Source of the DNA: an uncultured delta proteobacterium
GTDB lineage: Bacteria; Desulfobacterota; Desulfobulbia; Desulfobulbales; Desulfocapsaceae
Assembly (NCBI GenBank): GCA_903875445.1
Contig: CAIQWD010000100.1
Span: 30,742-94,741 of the forward strand
DNA: 64,000 bases
Direction: 5' to 3'
In this document: piece by piece, positions 36,614-45,313 of the stretch
Numbering within the stretch: the stretch's first letter is position 1
Layout of the letters: every line of letters starts with the position of its first letter
Position numbers and translations under genes: made by a program
The notes under the pieces: model-generated
Databases searched by the model: none
What the model saw: the letters and a program-made list of their open reading frames with translations, nothing else
What the model was told of the DNA's origin: nothing

Positions 36614-38512
36614 TTACTGCCCCCGCATAGCCAGCATGAAATCGCGCCAGATCGGGGTGGCGGCCGCCCCGCCGCTCTCCCCCGTGCCCATCGGCTCATT
36701 GCCGTCGTTGCCCACCCACACCCCGGCTGTATAGGTATCGTCATAGCCGATAAACCAGGCATCACGGTAATCGTCGGTGGTTCCGGTCTTGCCGCCACCC
36801 ACACCCGGCACCTCCGCCGCCGCCTTGCCGGTACCTTCGGTTACCACAGAACGCAGCATGCTGCGCATCTGCGTCAACACTCCGGGATCAAGCACCCTCC
36901 GGCGTTTATAATCCTTTTCAGGGGAGAACTGCGTGCCATCGGCAAGGAGTATTTTGTCGATAAATGACGGCTCGATATAGGTTCCATCGCCGGCAAAAGG
37001 GGTATAGGCGGCGGTCATCTGCAGGATCGACACCTCGGTTGTACCAAGTGCCAGGGAGAGATTTGGCGGCAGGTCCGGGCCAAGGCCTACACTCCGCGCC
37101 AGTTTATGCACGTCCTTATAGCCGATGGTCTGCATCAGCCGGACAGTGGCGGAATTGAGCGAGTGGGTCAAGGCATCGGCGAGGGTGGTTACGCCGTGAT
37201 ACCGGCCGGAGTAGTTATGCGGAGTCCAGGCCTTGCCATCCTTGCCGGTAATGGTCAGAGGACTGTCATCGATGGGTGAAGTGGAAGACCAGCCCTGACT
37301 AATAGCAGCCGCGTAGACAAAAGGTTTAAAGGTCGAGCCCGCCTGGCGCTTTGCCTGAGTGGCGCGGTCAAAGGGGGAGAGGGAGAAGGAGGTGCCGCCG
37401 ATCGCCGCCAGGACCTTGCCGCTGGCGGTTTCAATACAAACGAGGCCGCCCTGGAGCAGCGGATCGACCTCGCTGCCGGCTAGAGTTTGCCGGGCGAAAC
37501 TGGCCCGCACGCCCTTGCGTACGGCCACCGCCCCCGACTCCTGCATACCCGAGTCAAGATGAGTGTAGATCCTTGCCCCGGCGGTCTGCAGCGGCACGCC
37601 GAGCAGCGCCCGCACCCGTCGCTTCACCACCTCAAGATAATAGCCGTTATCGTCGGTTGCCTGCTGACTGCGAGGGTTCAAATGAATCTTTTCTTCATAG
37701 GCCAACTGCGCCGCCTCGGTGCCGACATAGCCGTCGGCCGCCATCCGGTTGAGAACATATTTCTGCCGCTCGACGGCCCGGTCCAGATGATCAAAGAGGG
37801 AATAGCGGCTCGGAGCCTGGGGCAGGCCGGCCAGAAGTGCGCACTCCCCGAGGGTAAGCCGGGACGAGCTTTTGCCGAAATAGATCTGCGCCGCCGCTTC
37901 CACCCCGTAGGCCCCTTCACCGAGGTAGATCTGGTTGAGGTAGATATGGAGGATCTCTTCCTTACTCATCAGCTTGTCGATCCGCCAGGCGAGGATGGCT
38001 TCTTTAAATTTGCGGATATAGGTTTTTTCCGGGGTCAGCAGCAGCGATTTGATGACCTGCTGGGTAATGGTTGAACCGCCCTGGCTCTTCGCTCCATCAA
38101 GAAAGTTTTTGCTTGCCGCCCGTAGGACGGAAAAAAAATCGAGCCCCGGGTGCTCGAAAAACCGGCCGTCCTCGGCGGCGACAAAGGCCTTGGGCAAGAA
38201 AGGCGCCATTGCCGAGAGAGGGATGACGGTTCTATCCTCGATAAACATGCGATCGACAATCCGCCCGTGCCGATCATAAATAACCGTTGCCTGTGACGGA
38301 TTGTAGCTGGCGACGGCACTGATATCGGGAATTTTCAGGCTGATGAGGAAGTACAGCATGCCCCCGAGAAAGGCGGTCTGCAGGAGACAGACAACGATGA
38401 AAAAAATGGAGATGTGTTTTTCCGTATAGACGCCGCGACTGTCGGTTGCCCCAACAGCTGGTTTGTTCTCCGGATCGTTTGGTTTTGCTGATGACACTGT
38501 CGCAATACTCAT
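36614..38512 (-). CDS. class A penicillin-binding protein (PBP1A family)
   Basis: Bifunctional peptidoglycan synthase of normal size (632 residues from the ATG at 38512, MSIATVSSAKPN). One membrane segment lies at about 35-58. The GT51 domain shows AAEDGRFFEHPG and GGSTITQQ. The transpeptidase shows SxxK (AGSTFKPF), SxN (SLNSATV) and KTG (GKTGTTDDYRDAWF) at ordinary spacing. It is the second class A PBP in the window. Its first 17 codons and upstream bases are duplicated, degenerate, at 40397-40454 on the far side of hipBA. No clear ribosome binding site precedes the ATG. Confidence 0.93.
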   Translation of the reverse strand: MSIATVSSAKPNDPENKPAVGATDSRGVYTEKHISIFFIVVCLLQTAFLGGMLYFLISLKIPDISAVASYNPSQATVIYDRHGRIVDRMFIEDRTVIPLSAMAPFLPKAFVAAEDGRFFEHPGLDFFSVLRAASKNFLDGAKSQGGSTITQQVIKSLLLTPEKTYIRKFKEAILAWRIDKLMSKEEILHIYLNQIYLGEGAYGVEAAAQIYFGKSSSRLTLGECALLAGLPQAPSRYSLFDHLDRAVERQKYVLNRMAADGYVGTEAAQLAYEEKIHLNPRSQQATDDNGYYLEVVKRRVRALLGVPLQTAGARIYTHLDSGMQESGAVAVRKGVRASFARQTLAGSEVDPLLQGGLVCIETASGKVLAAIGGTSFSLSPFDRATQAKRQAGSTFKPFVYAAAISQGWSSTSPIDDSPLTITGKDGKAWTPHNYSGRYHGVTTLADALTHSLNSATVRLMQTIGYKDVHKLARSVGLGPDLPPNLSLALGTTEVSILQMTAAYTPFAGDGTYIEPSFIDKILLADGTQFSPEKDYKRRRVLDPGVLTQMRSMLRSVVTEGTGKAAAEVPGVGGGKTGTTDDYRDAWFIGYDDTYTAGVWVGNDGNEPMGTGESGGAAATPIWRDFMLAMRGQ

Positions 38513-38543
38513 GATAAGGCGTCGAGGTGGAGCTTTGATTGTT

Positions 38544-38580
38544 AAGCCGTTAAGCAAAAATAACTCGAACCATTTCATTA
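38544..38580 (+). repeat. partial copy of palindromic repeat family A
   Basis: AAGCCGTTAAG ... AATAACT ... ACCATTTCATTA matches the left arm, loop and inner right arm of copy 2, but the outer right arm is missing. It lies head-on against the full copy 3 at 38583-38643, the two meeting at the AACGACATA tail. Confidence 0.55.
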
Positions 38581-38582
38581 AA

Positions 38583-38643
38583 AACGACATAAGGAGCCGT
38601 AACGAAATGGAATAAATGTTTAAGTTATTTCGTAACGGCTCCT
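38583..38643 (-). repeat. palindromic repeat family A, copy 3
   Basis: Minus-strand orientation: AGGAGCCGTTACGAAAT ... ATTTCGTTACGGCTCCT (38592-38643), followed by the tail TATGTCGTT (38583-38591). The outer edge overlaps the first two bases of the hipA stop codon. Confidence 0.85.
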
Positions 38644-39940
38644 AATATTTCCGAAAAGTGCCCCGGATCTGATCACCCCAGGCCGGTGGAACCCCAGCCT
38701 CGCCGGCATGGTCCGGCCAGCGCGCCACGGCGGCAAAGACCTGCTCGACAATGGCCTCGGCCCGCCCGCGCTTCATCGCGGCCGTCCTGGCGCAGGCGGC
38801 GAAATCCTCCCGCAGGAAGCCGTCACGTTTGCCGTTCATGGTCATCTGGTGGCTCGCCGTCCAGGTCCCGGCAGGATTGTAACTATACGTCAGATCAAAG
38901 GCGGGAGCAAGCGACCAGCGACCCTCCTTATCCATCAGGAAGGCGATATTTTTCACATGGTCATCCTGATTGCGGGCGACGACATTGAAGGCCATCCGCC
39001 GAAACTGCTCCTCGATCGCTGCCATCGGCAGGCCGAGCTGTCTGATGACCAGCAGCGCCTGCTCATAGGCATAGGCCCCGGCAAGATTGAAATCGTAATG
39101 AGCCATCGCCCCGAGCGACTGCATATGCAACTTTTTTCCGCCAGCCAGGCGATCGAAACGTCGGGTCATAAAATGCCGCCGACCGTTTTCTGCAAAAAGC
39201 CGGCACTCGCTCATGGCAATTCCGGCGTCGACCGCCATTTTGGCATAGGCGTATTCGAGGGCCCCGAAGCCCTTCGGATCTTCCAGTTCCTTGTCCCTGT
39301 TGCCGCCGACACCATCGAATTTCAGTAGCCAGTACTCAAAGCCCTCGCCGGCCGGGATCTGCCCGGAACGAACCTCATTGGTCGTGGGGTTCCAGGCAAT
39401 GACCGCCTTGGCCCTGGCCCCGCCCGCTGAGGTCCCGACCCGGAGGATATCCTGCAGCGCCCGCTCCCTGTCGGTGTCGGCAAAGGAGGCCGTGAAATGA
39501 CTGCGCTTAGTCAAGATCTCCGTTGCCAGATCGATCAACCTATCAATTTGAATACGTGTTGCCTGCCGGGTTCTCGGGCCGGTCGCCGGGACAAACTCCA
39601 AGGCCCCCATGCCCCGCGCACCGGTATAACAGAGGCGCTCGACGGCGCCCAAGGATTGCGGTTGCCGCCCCTGGCTTGCCAGCCAGGCGTCAATCAAGGC
39701 ATTACCGAATTTATCGGGGAGCGAATCCGCCAACAGGCCGGGAAGTCCGTGAAAGGTCTTGCGCGACAGGGCCGGAAAGGAATAGACCCTGGTGGAGAGC
39801 GGCATCGTCAGCGGTGCAATCTCGATACCGCTTGCGGCAAAGGTCGGATCATATTCAAAGGCCGCAACATCCTCGCCATCGCCAAGGGAGACCGCGCCGA
39901 CCCTGCGTCCCCACATCCTTACCTCGGCGACCGTCGTCAT
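38642..39940 (-). CDS. hipA: HipA-like Ser/Thr kinase toxin
   Basis: A 432-residue HipA-family kinase. HipA toxins phosphorylate an aminoacyl-tRNA synthetase and induce dormancy. The N-terminal subdomain has LPGLLADSLPDKFGN and the kinase core includes RNQDDHVKNIAFLMD (catalytic Asp region) and PAFDLTYSYNP (metal-binding Asp), then HQMTMNGKRD. The full length suggests an active kinase. Its start overlaps hipB by 4 bp. The stop TAG lies on the edge of repeat A3. It belongs to a module flanked by duplicated sequence. Confidence 0.92.
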   Translation of the reverse strand: MTTVAEVRMWGRRVGAVSLGDGEDVAAFEYDPTFAASGIEIAPLTMPLSTRVYSFPALSRKTFHGLPGLLADSLPDKFGNALIDAWLASQGRQPQSLGAVERLCYTGARGMGALEFVPATGPRTRQATRIQIDRLIDLATEILTKRSHFTASFADTDRERALQDILRVGTSAGGARAKAVIAWNPTTNEVRSGQIPAGEGFEYWLLKFDGVGGNRDKELEDPKGFGALEYAYAKMAVDAGIAMSECRLFAENGRRHFMTRRFDRLAGGKKLHMQSLGAMAHYDFNLAGAYAYEQALLVIRQLGLPMAAIEEQFRRMAFNVVARNQDDHVKNIAFLMDKEGRWSLAPAFDLTYSYNPAGTWTASHQMTMNGKRDGFLREDFAACARTAAMKRGRAEAIVEQVFAAVARWPDHAGEAGVPPAWGDQIRGTFRKY

Positions 39941-40287
39941 ACCTTCTCATCCCAGGACCACGGCTTGCCGGAACGATCCGGATGACGAACCGATGAGGCG
40001 CGTTGCCGCACCTTCCCCTGGAGTTTCAAGAGATCCATCGGCCGGGGACCGGCCTCGGGGAGCAAATGATCCAGTCCGGAAAGAAGACCGAGAACCCGCA
40101 ACACCCGGATAAGGGTCGAGAGCTGCACCGAGGCCCCTGCCTCAATCCGCTCCACGGTGCGCTTCGAGACCCCGGCCTGCTCCGCCATCTCTGCCTGGGT
40201 TAACTGACGATCGATTCGTTGACGGGCGATACGCCGCCCTATTTCTACAAGGATTGTTTCATCAGTTAAGAGTTTTGATGTTTCCAT
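39937..40287 (-). CDS. hipB: HipB-like XRE-family antitoxin/repressor
   Basis: A 116-residue protein with an XRE helix-turn-helix at about residues 14-70 (RIARQRIDRQLTQAEMAEQA, SKRTVERIEAG). It is expected to bind HipA and repress the operon. A wide inverted repeat, TGTCGAT ... ATCGACA, lies just upstream at 40301-40337. AAGG precedes the ATG. It overlaps hipA by 4 bp. Confidence 0.92.
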   Translation of the reverse strand: METSKLLTDETILVEIGRRIARQRIDRQLTQAEMAEQAGVSKRTVERIEAGASVQLSTLIRVLRVLGLLSGLDHLLPEAGPRPMDLLKLQGKVRQRASSVRHPDRSGKPWSWDEKV

Positions 40288-40300
40288 ATTCGCCTTTTTT

Positions 40301-40337
40301 GTCGATTAAATGGCATTTTTTATTATTTTATCGACAT
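40301..40337. promoter_or_regulatory. probable HipB operator
   Basis: Perfect 7-bp arms TGTCGAT (40301-40307) and ATCGACA (40331-40337) separated by 23 AT-rich bases, 14 bp upstream of hipB. The placement fits autoregulation by HipB. Confidence 0.55.
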
Positions 40338-40396
40338 ATATTGCGAATTGCAAATTATTTATTCCGGATACCGCCGACAATGGCTGTCGTACGGCA

Positions 40397-40454
40397 GTTT
40401 GTTGTCGAGGCTGTTTGCTTTTGCTGATGGCACTGTCGCAACACTCATGGTAAG
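40397..40454 (-). pseudogene. degenerate duplicate of the PBP 5' end
   Basis: 58-60 bp aligning without gaps to 38461-38518 at roughly 80% identity. On the minus strand it still reads MSVATVPSAKANSLDNK, matching the PBP start MSIATVSSAKPNDPENK, then diverges. It lies directly upstream of mutL, with the hipBA module between the two copies in direct orientation. Confidence 0.75.
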
Positions 40455-40536
40455 ATTTCGCCTCTGCGGGCGGCAAGAACGGCTTGCCGACCACTGTAAC
40501 ATCTGCCCATCAACTCTCAACAAGAAAATCGGCATC

Positions 40537-42423
40537 ATGGCGAAAATCCGTATTCTCCCCGAACAGCTGGCCAATCAGATCGCCGCCGGCGAGGTGGTGG
40601 AACGACCGGCCTCGGTGGTTAAAGAACTGCTGGAGAACTGTCTCGACGCCGGGGCAAACCGCATTGAGGTGGAGATTGAAGGCGGTGGCACCCGCCTCAT
40701 CCGGGTCATCGACAACGGCTGCGGCATGGATGAAGACGACCTGCTCCTCTGTCTCGAACGGCACGGCACATCGAAGCTGAGGGCGGAGGAAGATCTAGCG
40801 GCCATAGCCACCCTCGGTTTTCGCGGTGAGGCCATTCCCTCCATCGGCTCCGTCTCGCAACTCACCCTAACTTCAAGGCCGGCAGAGGCACCCTTGGGCA
40901 CCAGGGTTGTGCTGCATTACGGCAAGCTCATCAAGGCCCATGAAATCGGCTGCAGCTACGGCACAAGCTGCGAGATTCGCAACCTCTTCGGCAACACCCC
41001 GGCGCGCCGCAAATTCCTCCGTACCGTGCGTACCGAACTGGGGCACATTGAGGATGTTGTGAAGAATTACAGCCTTTGTTCTCCCACCACCACCTTCATC
41101 CTGAGAATCGACGGCCGCGACACCCTCTCCCTCGACCGTAGCCAGACACTCGCGCAACGCCTGGGGATGATGATGCACTATGACGGACCTTTTATCGAGG
41201 TGGGCAGCGATGGCAAAGCGACCGACGGTCGGGCGATAAGCGGCTTTCTCCTGCCGCCGGAAAAAGTTACCCTCGGTCCCGCCCGCCTGCGGGTCTTTGT
41301 CAACGGCCGGGTGATAAGAGACAGAATGATCCTCCATGCAGTGACGGAAGGGATGCGCGGCTTTCTCATGAAGGGCAAAAACCCCTCCGGCCTCGTCCAT
41401 CTGGCCATTCCGCCGGCCGAGGTCGATGTCAATGTCCATCCGGCCAAGCATGAGGTCCGCTTTCGCAACGCCCGGGAAGTCCACGAGTTCATCCAACAGA
41501 CCGTTGCCAAGGCCATGCGGGACCAACAAGCAGACATGAAAATGACGATTTTCGGCATGGACCGCAGCAGCGAGACGACCGCCATTCCGCTTGATTCCGA
41601 TCTTGTCGATGAACAACCGGCATATTTCTCCGGCATCTCGTCCCTTACTGCAGTCGCCAAGGACAGCCCGCCCCAGCCGGCAAACACCTCCCCGGTGCAC
41701 CCGCCTGTTCCACGCCCCGCGGCTGTACAGGCGCAACGCCCGCAATCCCTTTTGACTACGGCTGAACCCCTGCCCAAGCCGATCTCCCGTGAAAACGACT
41801 CTCCTGCACCGCAGATCCCGGCAAGCGAAGCAACCCGGCCAACCGCACACAACCTTCTGGTTATCGGCCAATATGATAATTTGTATATTTTTTGCCGCAA
41901 TAGTGAAGGCCTTCTGGTCATTGACCAACATGCCGCCCATGAACGGCTGCTGTATGAAAAGCTTCGCCGCCAGTATCAGGCGGCGACCATCGTCCGCCAG
42001 ACTCTCATGTTCCCGGTGACGGTCGAACTCTCCCTTTTCCAGACCCGGCTGGTGGAAAAATACGGCGAGGAAATCGATCGCCTCGGCTTTTCCATCCGCG
42101 ATTTCGGCGGCAACACCTTTATAATTTCAGCCATTCCCGCCCTTGCCGGCAACACCAGCCCCGGTCCTCTTTTTTTTGATATTCTCGAACAATTCGGCAG
42201 CGAAAACTGCGGCGGCGACACCGGCGGTTATCTTGACACCGTCCTTGCGACAATGGCCTGTAAGGCAGCAGTCAAGGCCGGAACTTCATTAAATGCTCAA
42301 GAGATCGACAAACTGCTGAGTGAAATGGCCAGAGCCGATCTCTTCTCCCATTGTCCCCATGGCCGCCCGGTGGTCAAACAATTCAGCCGGGATGAGGTTA
42401 AAAAATGGTTCTATCGAACCTGA
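40537..42423 (+). CDS. mutL: DNA mismatch repair protein MutL
   Basis: A 628-residue mismatch repair ATPase. The frame is open upstream, but the family start MAKIRILPEQ is the ATG at 40537. The GHKL ATPase shows ELLENCLDAGA, DNGCGM and GFRGEAIPSI. The C-terminal domain has the endonuclease motif DQHAAHERLLYE (about residue 463) and CPHGRP, so it is a nicking MutL as in bacteria without MutH. The linker (about 360-440) is Pro-rich. The upstream region carries a remnant of a PBP gene. Confidence 0.96.
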   Translation: MAKIRILPEQLANQIAAGEVVERPASVVKELLENCLDAGANRIEVEIEGGGTRLIRVIDNGCGMDEDDLLLCLERHGTSKLRAEEDLAAIATLGFRGEAIPSIGSVSQLTLTSRPAEAPLGTRVVLHYGKLIKAHEIGCSYGTSCEIRNLFGNTPARRKFLRTVRTELGHIEDVVKNYSLCSPTTTFILRIDGRDTLSLDRSQTLAQRLGMMMHYDGPFIEVGSDGKATDGRAISGFLLPPEKVTLGPARLRVFVNGRVIRDRMILHAVTEGMRGFLMKGKNPSGLVHLAIPPAEVDVNVHPAKHEVRFRNAREVHEFIQQTVAKAMRDQQADMKMTIFGMDRSSETTAIPLDSDLVDEQPAYFSGISSLTAVAKDSPPQPANTSPVHPPVPRPAAVQAQRPQSLLTTAEPLPKPISRENDSPAPQIPASEATRPTAHNLLVIGQYDNLYIFCRNSEGLLVIDQHAAHERLLYEKLRRQYQAATIVRQTLMFPVTVELSLFQTRLVEKYGEEIDRLGFSIRDFGGNTFIISAIPALAGNTSPGPLFFDILEQFGSENCGGDTGGYLDTVLATMACKAAVKAGTSLNAQEIDKLLSEMARADLFSHCPHGRPVVKQFSRDEVKKWFYRT

Positions 42424-42652
42424 CATTCCCTTCAAAACCTCCTCTGTATGCACTCCAGGCAGAGAAAAAGTGTGCAACAATGAGTGGAAGGTGGGAAATT
42501 TCCGGTACTAGGTTACTCCCTTTCCCTCAATATTTTAAGAATATATTATGCTATTTTAAGTAGATACATTAATGGCACGGGTTTTGCTCAAGAGTGGCGA
42601 GATTGTTTTCATCATGATTCCGTCACCCTTCACCAGAGAGGAGAGCCCTGCC

Positions 42653-42985
42653 ATGAACAAAGCGTTACCGGCCATCATTTTTGCAGTCTGCCTTGCAATC
42701 CCCTGCAAAGTTTTAGCCCTTACCATTCCGGAAAGCTCAAAACCTCCCGCTCCAGCCATCATTTACTCGCCGAAAAACTCGGAAATCCTCATTTTCCGAG
42801 GCACAATACAAAAAATCGAAGACGGAGACGGAACCGCTTTGCGTACCGAGAAAGCTGTCTATCCCCTCCTTGGGGGCGATTTTGCGATGATCATTGGTGA
42901 GGAAGTCAATATCATCGGCAAAATGGTGCACGAGGGTGATGTCGAGAAAATTGCTGTCGCCCGAGTACAATTCGAGAGGGAATAA
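42653..42985 (+). CDS. small secreted hypothetical protein
   Basis: 110 residues with an N-terminal signal peptide (MNKALPAIIFAVCLAIPCKV). I chose the ATG at 42653 because AGGAG lies 8 bases before it; an upstream in-frame ATG at 42572 would bury the signal peptide. The mature part is rich in beta strands (ILIFRGTIQKIEDGDG, DFAMIIGEEVNIIGK). I do not recognise the family, but such small beta proteins are often periplasmic. Confidence 0.7.
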   Translation: MNKALPAIIFAVCLAIPCKVLALTIPESSKPPAPAIIYSPKNSEILIFRGTIQKIEDGDGTALRTEKAVYPLLGGDFAMIIGEEVNIIGKMVHEGDVEKIAVARVQFERE

Positions 42986-42993
42986 TCCTGTGC

Positions 42994-43063
42994 CCCGTTT
43001 GACGGGATAAGTACCTTCACGAAATTCATTTTTAAAAAAGCAAAAAATGAATTTCTAAGGTGC
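42994..43063 (-). repeat. double-hairpin repeat family B, copy 2
   Basis: Opposite orientation to copy 1. First hairpin 43011-43063 (minus strand CACCTTAGAAATTC ... GAATTTCGTGAAGGTAC), second hairpin 42994-43006 (CCCG TCAAA CGGG). The linker TTAT and the inner arms are conserved, and stem differences from copy 1 are compensated. Confidence 0.85.
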
Positions 43064-43223
43064 TAATTTACCGGAAACACAATCCGGAACACACTGCGTC
43101 AATAATCATTTTATTTCTATTCCCGGACCGGGAAACGTGTTACCATCAGCGGCGAAAAATGCTTTGCCCGATGAGCTGTTCGACTCCGAATGGCTCATTT
43201 AAAAATTCGCTCAGCTGTAACAC

Positions 43224-43805
43224 ATGATCCGCAAACTCTCTCCCCACCGGCTTTGCTGCCTTGCCGTCCGACAACGGTCAATGGTTCTCCCCTTTCTCCT
43301 TTTGCTCCTTCTTTGCTCCGCCTGCGCCAGACCGACAACAACCAAGGTCATGGAAACCACGGCTTACTGTGGCTGCTCCATTTGCTGCAGTTGGGAAAGA
43401 GGCAGCCGGCAATGGCTGAAGCTTGATTTCTGGAACCGTTATGTCGCATCCGGTGCCCACAAGGGTGCCCCCTACAACGGCTTGACCGCCAGCGGCACGG
43501 TGCCCTACGAACCGGAGGAGGGACTCTTTTCCATGGACAGTCTGTCACGACCATGGCTGATCCCACTTCGACTGGTCCTTTTTCCATGGTACCTGTTGCC
43601 CCGTGACGGCACTCTTGCCGCCGACACCAAGTATTACCCCTTCGGCACCCGCATGTATGTCCCCGGTTATGGCTGGGGAACGGTTGCCGACCGAGGCAAG
43701 AAGATCAAGGGCCCGACCCGGCTCGATCTGTTTTTCGAATCCCATGACGACGCCCTCGAATGGGGCAAGAAAAAGCTCCGGGTGGCTATTGAACGTCCTC
43801 TTTAG
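43224..43805 (+). CDS. 3D-domain protein, probable lipoprotein
   Basis: A 193-residue exported protein. A hydrophobic segment (MVLPFLLLLLLCSACA) ends in a Cys that may be lipidated, though the residue at -3 is Cys rather than Leu. The C-terminal part (about 125-190) contains the three-Asp (3D) domain: ADTKYYPFGTRMYVPG, GTVADRGKKIKG and LDLFFESHDDALEWG. 3D domains share the fold of MltA lytic transglycosylases. The Cys-rich stretch AYCGCSICCSW is also typical. It precedes the MFS gene by 17 bp. Confidence 0.85.
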   Translation: MIRKLSPHRLCCLAVRQRSMVLPFLLLLLLCSACARPTTTKVMETTAYCGCSICCSWERGSRQWLKLDFWNRYVASGAHKGAPYNGLTASGTVPYEPEEGLFSMDSLSRPWLIPLRLVLFPWYLLPRDGTLAADTKYYPFGTRMYVPGYGWGTVADRGKKIKGPTRLDLFFESHDDALEWGKKKLRVAIERPL

Positions 43806-43822
43806 AGCTTAGAAAATTTTCT

Positions 43823-45061
43823 ATGAAGCTTTTGCCCCTGACCGTCCTGCGGGTCTTTCTCCCTTTCGCCGCCGGGTATTTCCTCTCTTACCTCTACCGG
43901 GTGGTGAATGCGGTGATCGCCTCCGATCTCATCGCCGACACCGGCATCGGCCCCTCAGCCCTCGGTATGCTGACGGCGATCTACTTTATCACCTTTGCCT
44001 CCTTTCAACTGCCCTTAGGCGTCCTCCTCGACCGCTTCGGACCAAGAAAGGTCGAATCGATACTCCTCCTTTTTGCCGCCCTTGGCGCCATCATCTTTTC
44101 CAGGGCCGAACATCTTGCCGGCCTGGTTGGCGGCAGGGCCTTTATCGGCCTCGGCGTGTCCTCCTGCCTGATGGCCTCCTTCAAGGCATATACCCTGTGG
44201 TTCCCAAAAGAAAAGTGGCCGCTGGTCAACGGCCTGCAAATGGCCGCGGGTGGACTCGGTGCCATGGCGGCCACCTCTCCTGTCGAAACGGCGCTGCAGT
44301 TCACCGACTGGCGTGGCGTGTTCACGGGTCTTGCCCTGCTTACCCTGGTCGCTGCCGCCGCGGTTTTTGTTGTTGTCCCGGAAAACAGATCGGTTGGCGG
44401 CAACAGGGAAAATCTGCAGGATCAACTTCGTGGAATCAGGGAAATTTTCACCAGCCGGATTTTCTGGCGGACCGCTCCCCTGACCACCGCCTCCCAGGCA
44501 GCCTTCATGGCCATCCACGGGTTGTGGGCCGGACCATGGTTGACGCATCTCGGCAAACTCGGTCGTACCGAGGTGGCCGGGGTGCTTTTCTGGATGGCTG
44601 TGGCCATGGTTGCCGGTTACATAACTATCGGCAGTCTGGCTGCAACACTCAGCAGAAAAGGTATTGCCGAGGCAACCATCGGCGTCGTCGGTATGACTCT
44701 CTTCATGGCTATCCAATTCTTCCTGTTGTTGAACCCTGCCGGCTGGGTCGTGCCTCTGTGGCTCGCCTTCAGCTTTCTCGGGACCTCGGGAATTATCATT
44801 TATTCCAGCCTGTCCCAGGCCTTCCCGGTACATTTATCCGGCCGGGTAACGACCGCCCTCAATCTCCTGGTATTCGTCGCTGCCTTTGCCGGCCAATGGG
44901 CCATCGGGATCATCATCGACCTGTGGCCTACGGGCGCCGGCCAACCTCTTGCCGCCGCCGGCTTCAATACCGGATTCGGGTTGCTGCTCGTCCTGCAGGT
45001 CGCAGGCCTTGTCCACTACCTCTTCCCCGCACTGTCCCGACTGTCGCCAAAAATCGTCTAG
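43823..45061 (+). CDS. major facilitator superfamily transporter
   Basis: A 412-residue inner-membrane carrier with about 12 hydrophobic segments. The loop 2-3 motif GVLLDRFGPRKVE (MFS motif A) and GGRAFIGLGVSS are clear. The ends YLYRVVNAVIASDLI and WFPKEKWPLVNGLQMAAGG resemble the nitrate/anion and sugar-acid branches, but the substrate cannot be told. It is co-oriented with the 3D-domain gene 17 bp upstream. Confidence 0.9.
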   Translation: MKLLPLTVLRVFLPFAAGYFLSYLYRVVNAVIASDLIADTGIGPSALGMLTAIYFITFASFQLPLGVLLDRFGPRKVESILLLFAALGAIIFSRAEHLAGLVGGRAFIGLGVSSCLMASFKAYTLWFPKEKWPLVNGLQMAAGGLGAMAATSPVETALQFTDWRGVFTGLALLTLVAAAAVFVVVPENRSVGGNRENLQDQLRGIREIFTSRIFWRTAPLTTASQAAFMAIHGLWAGPWLTHLGKLGRTEVAGVLFWMAVAMVAGYITIGSLAATLSRKGIAEATIGVVGMTLFMAIQFFLLLNPAGWVVPLWLAFSFLGTSGIIIYSSLSQAFPVHLSGRVTTALNLLVFVAAFAGQWAIGIIIDLWPTGAGQPLAAAGFNTGFGLLLVLQVAGLVHYLFPALSRLSPKIV

Positions 45062-45113
45062 TTTTTCTATGGATAGCACCAACGACGCAGTAGATAATCT
45101 GCTATAAAAAGGC

Positions 45114-45142
45114 TTGACAGCACAAAATATTGCATGTAATTT
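45114..45142 (+). promoter_or_regulatory. sigma-70 promoter of the liv operon
   Basis: TTGACA (45114-45119), 17-bp spacer, TAATTT (45137-45142), leaving a leader of about 165 nt before livH. Confidence 0.55.
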
Positions 45143-45313
45143 GTTAAACAATGTCGCCCAATCTCGGAAAAACTCTCCTGCTTTATACAGCGTTTTAAAC
45201 AAGATGGAGGGGGCGAGCCGGTTGAAAAACCGAAACATTGGCACAGACAACATCATGAGCATAAGCAGAATCCGTTAATATGTGACAGACCTTTGGTCAT
45301 AAGGACAGATTGA

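Noticed and set aside
44834..45262. 142-codon minus-strand frame near the end of the MFS gene
   Set aside because: Mostly antisense to the MFS gene and covers the liv promoter; no recognisable domains.
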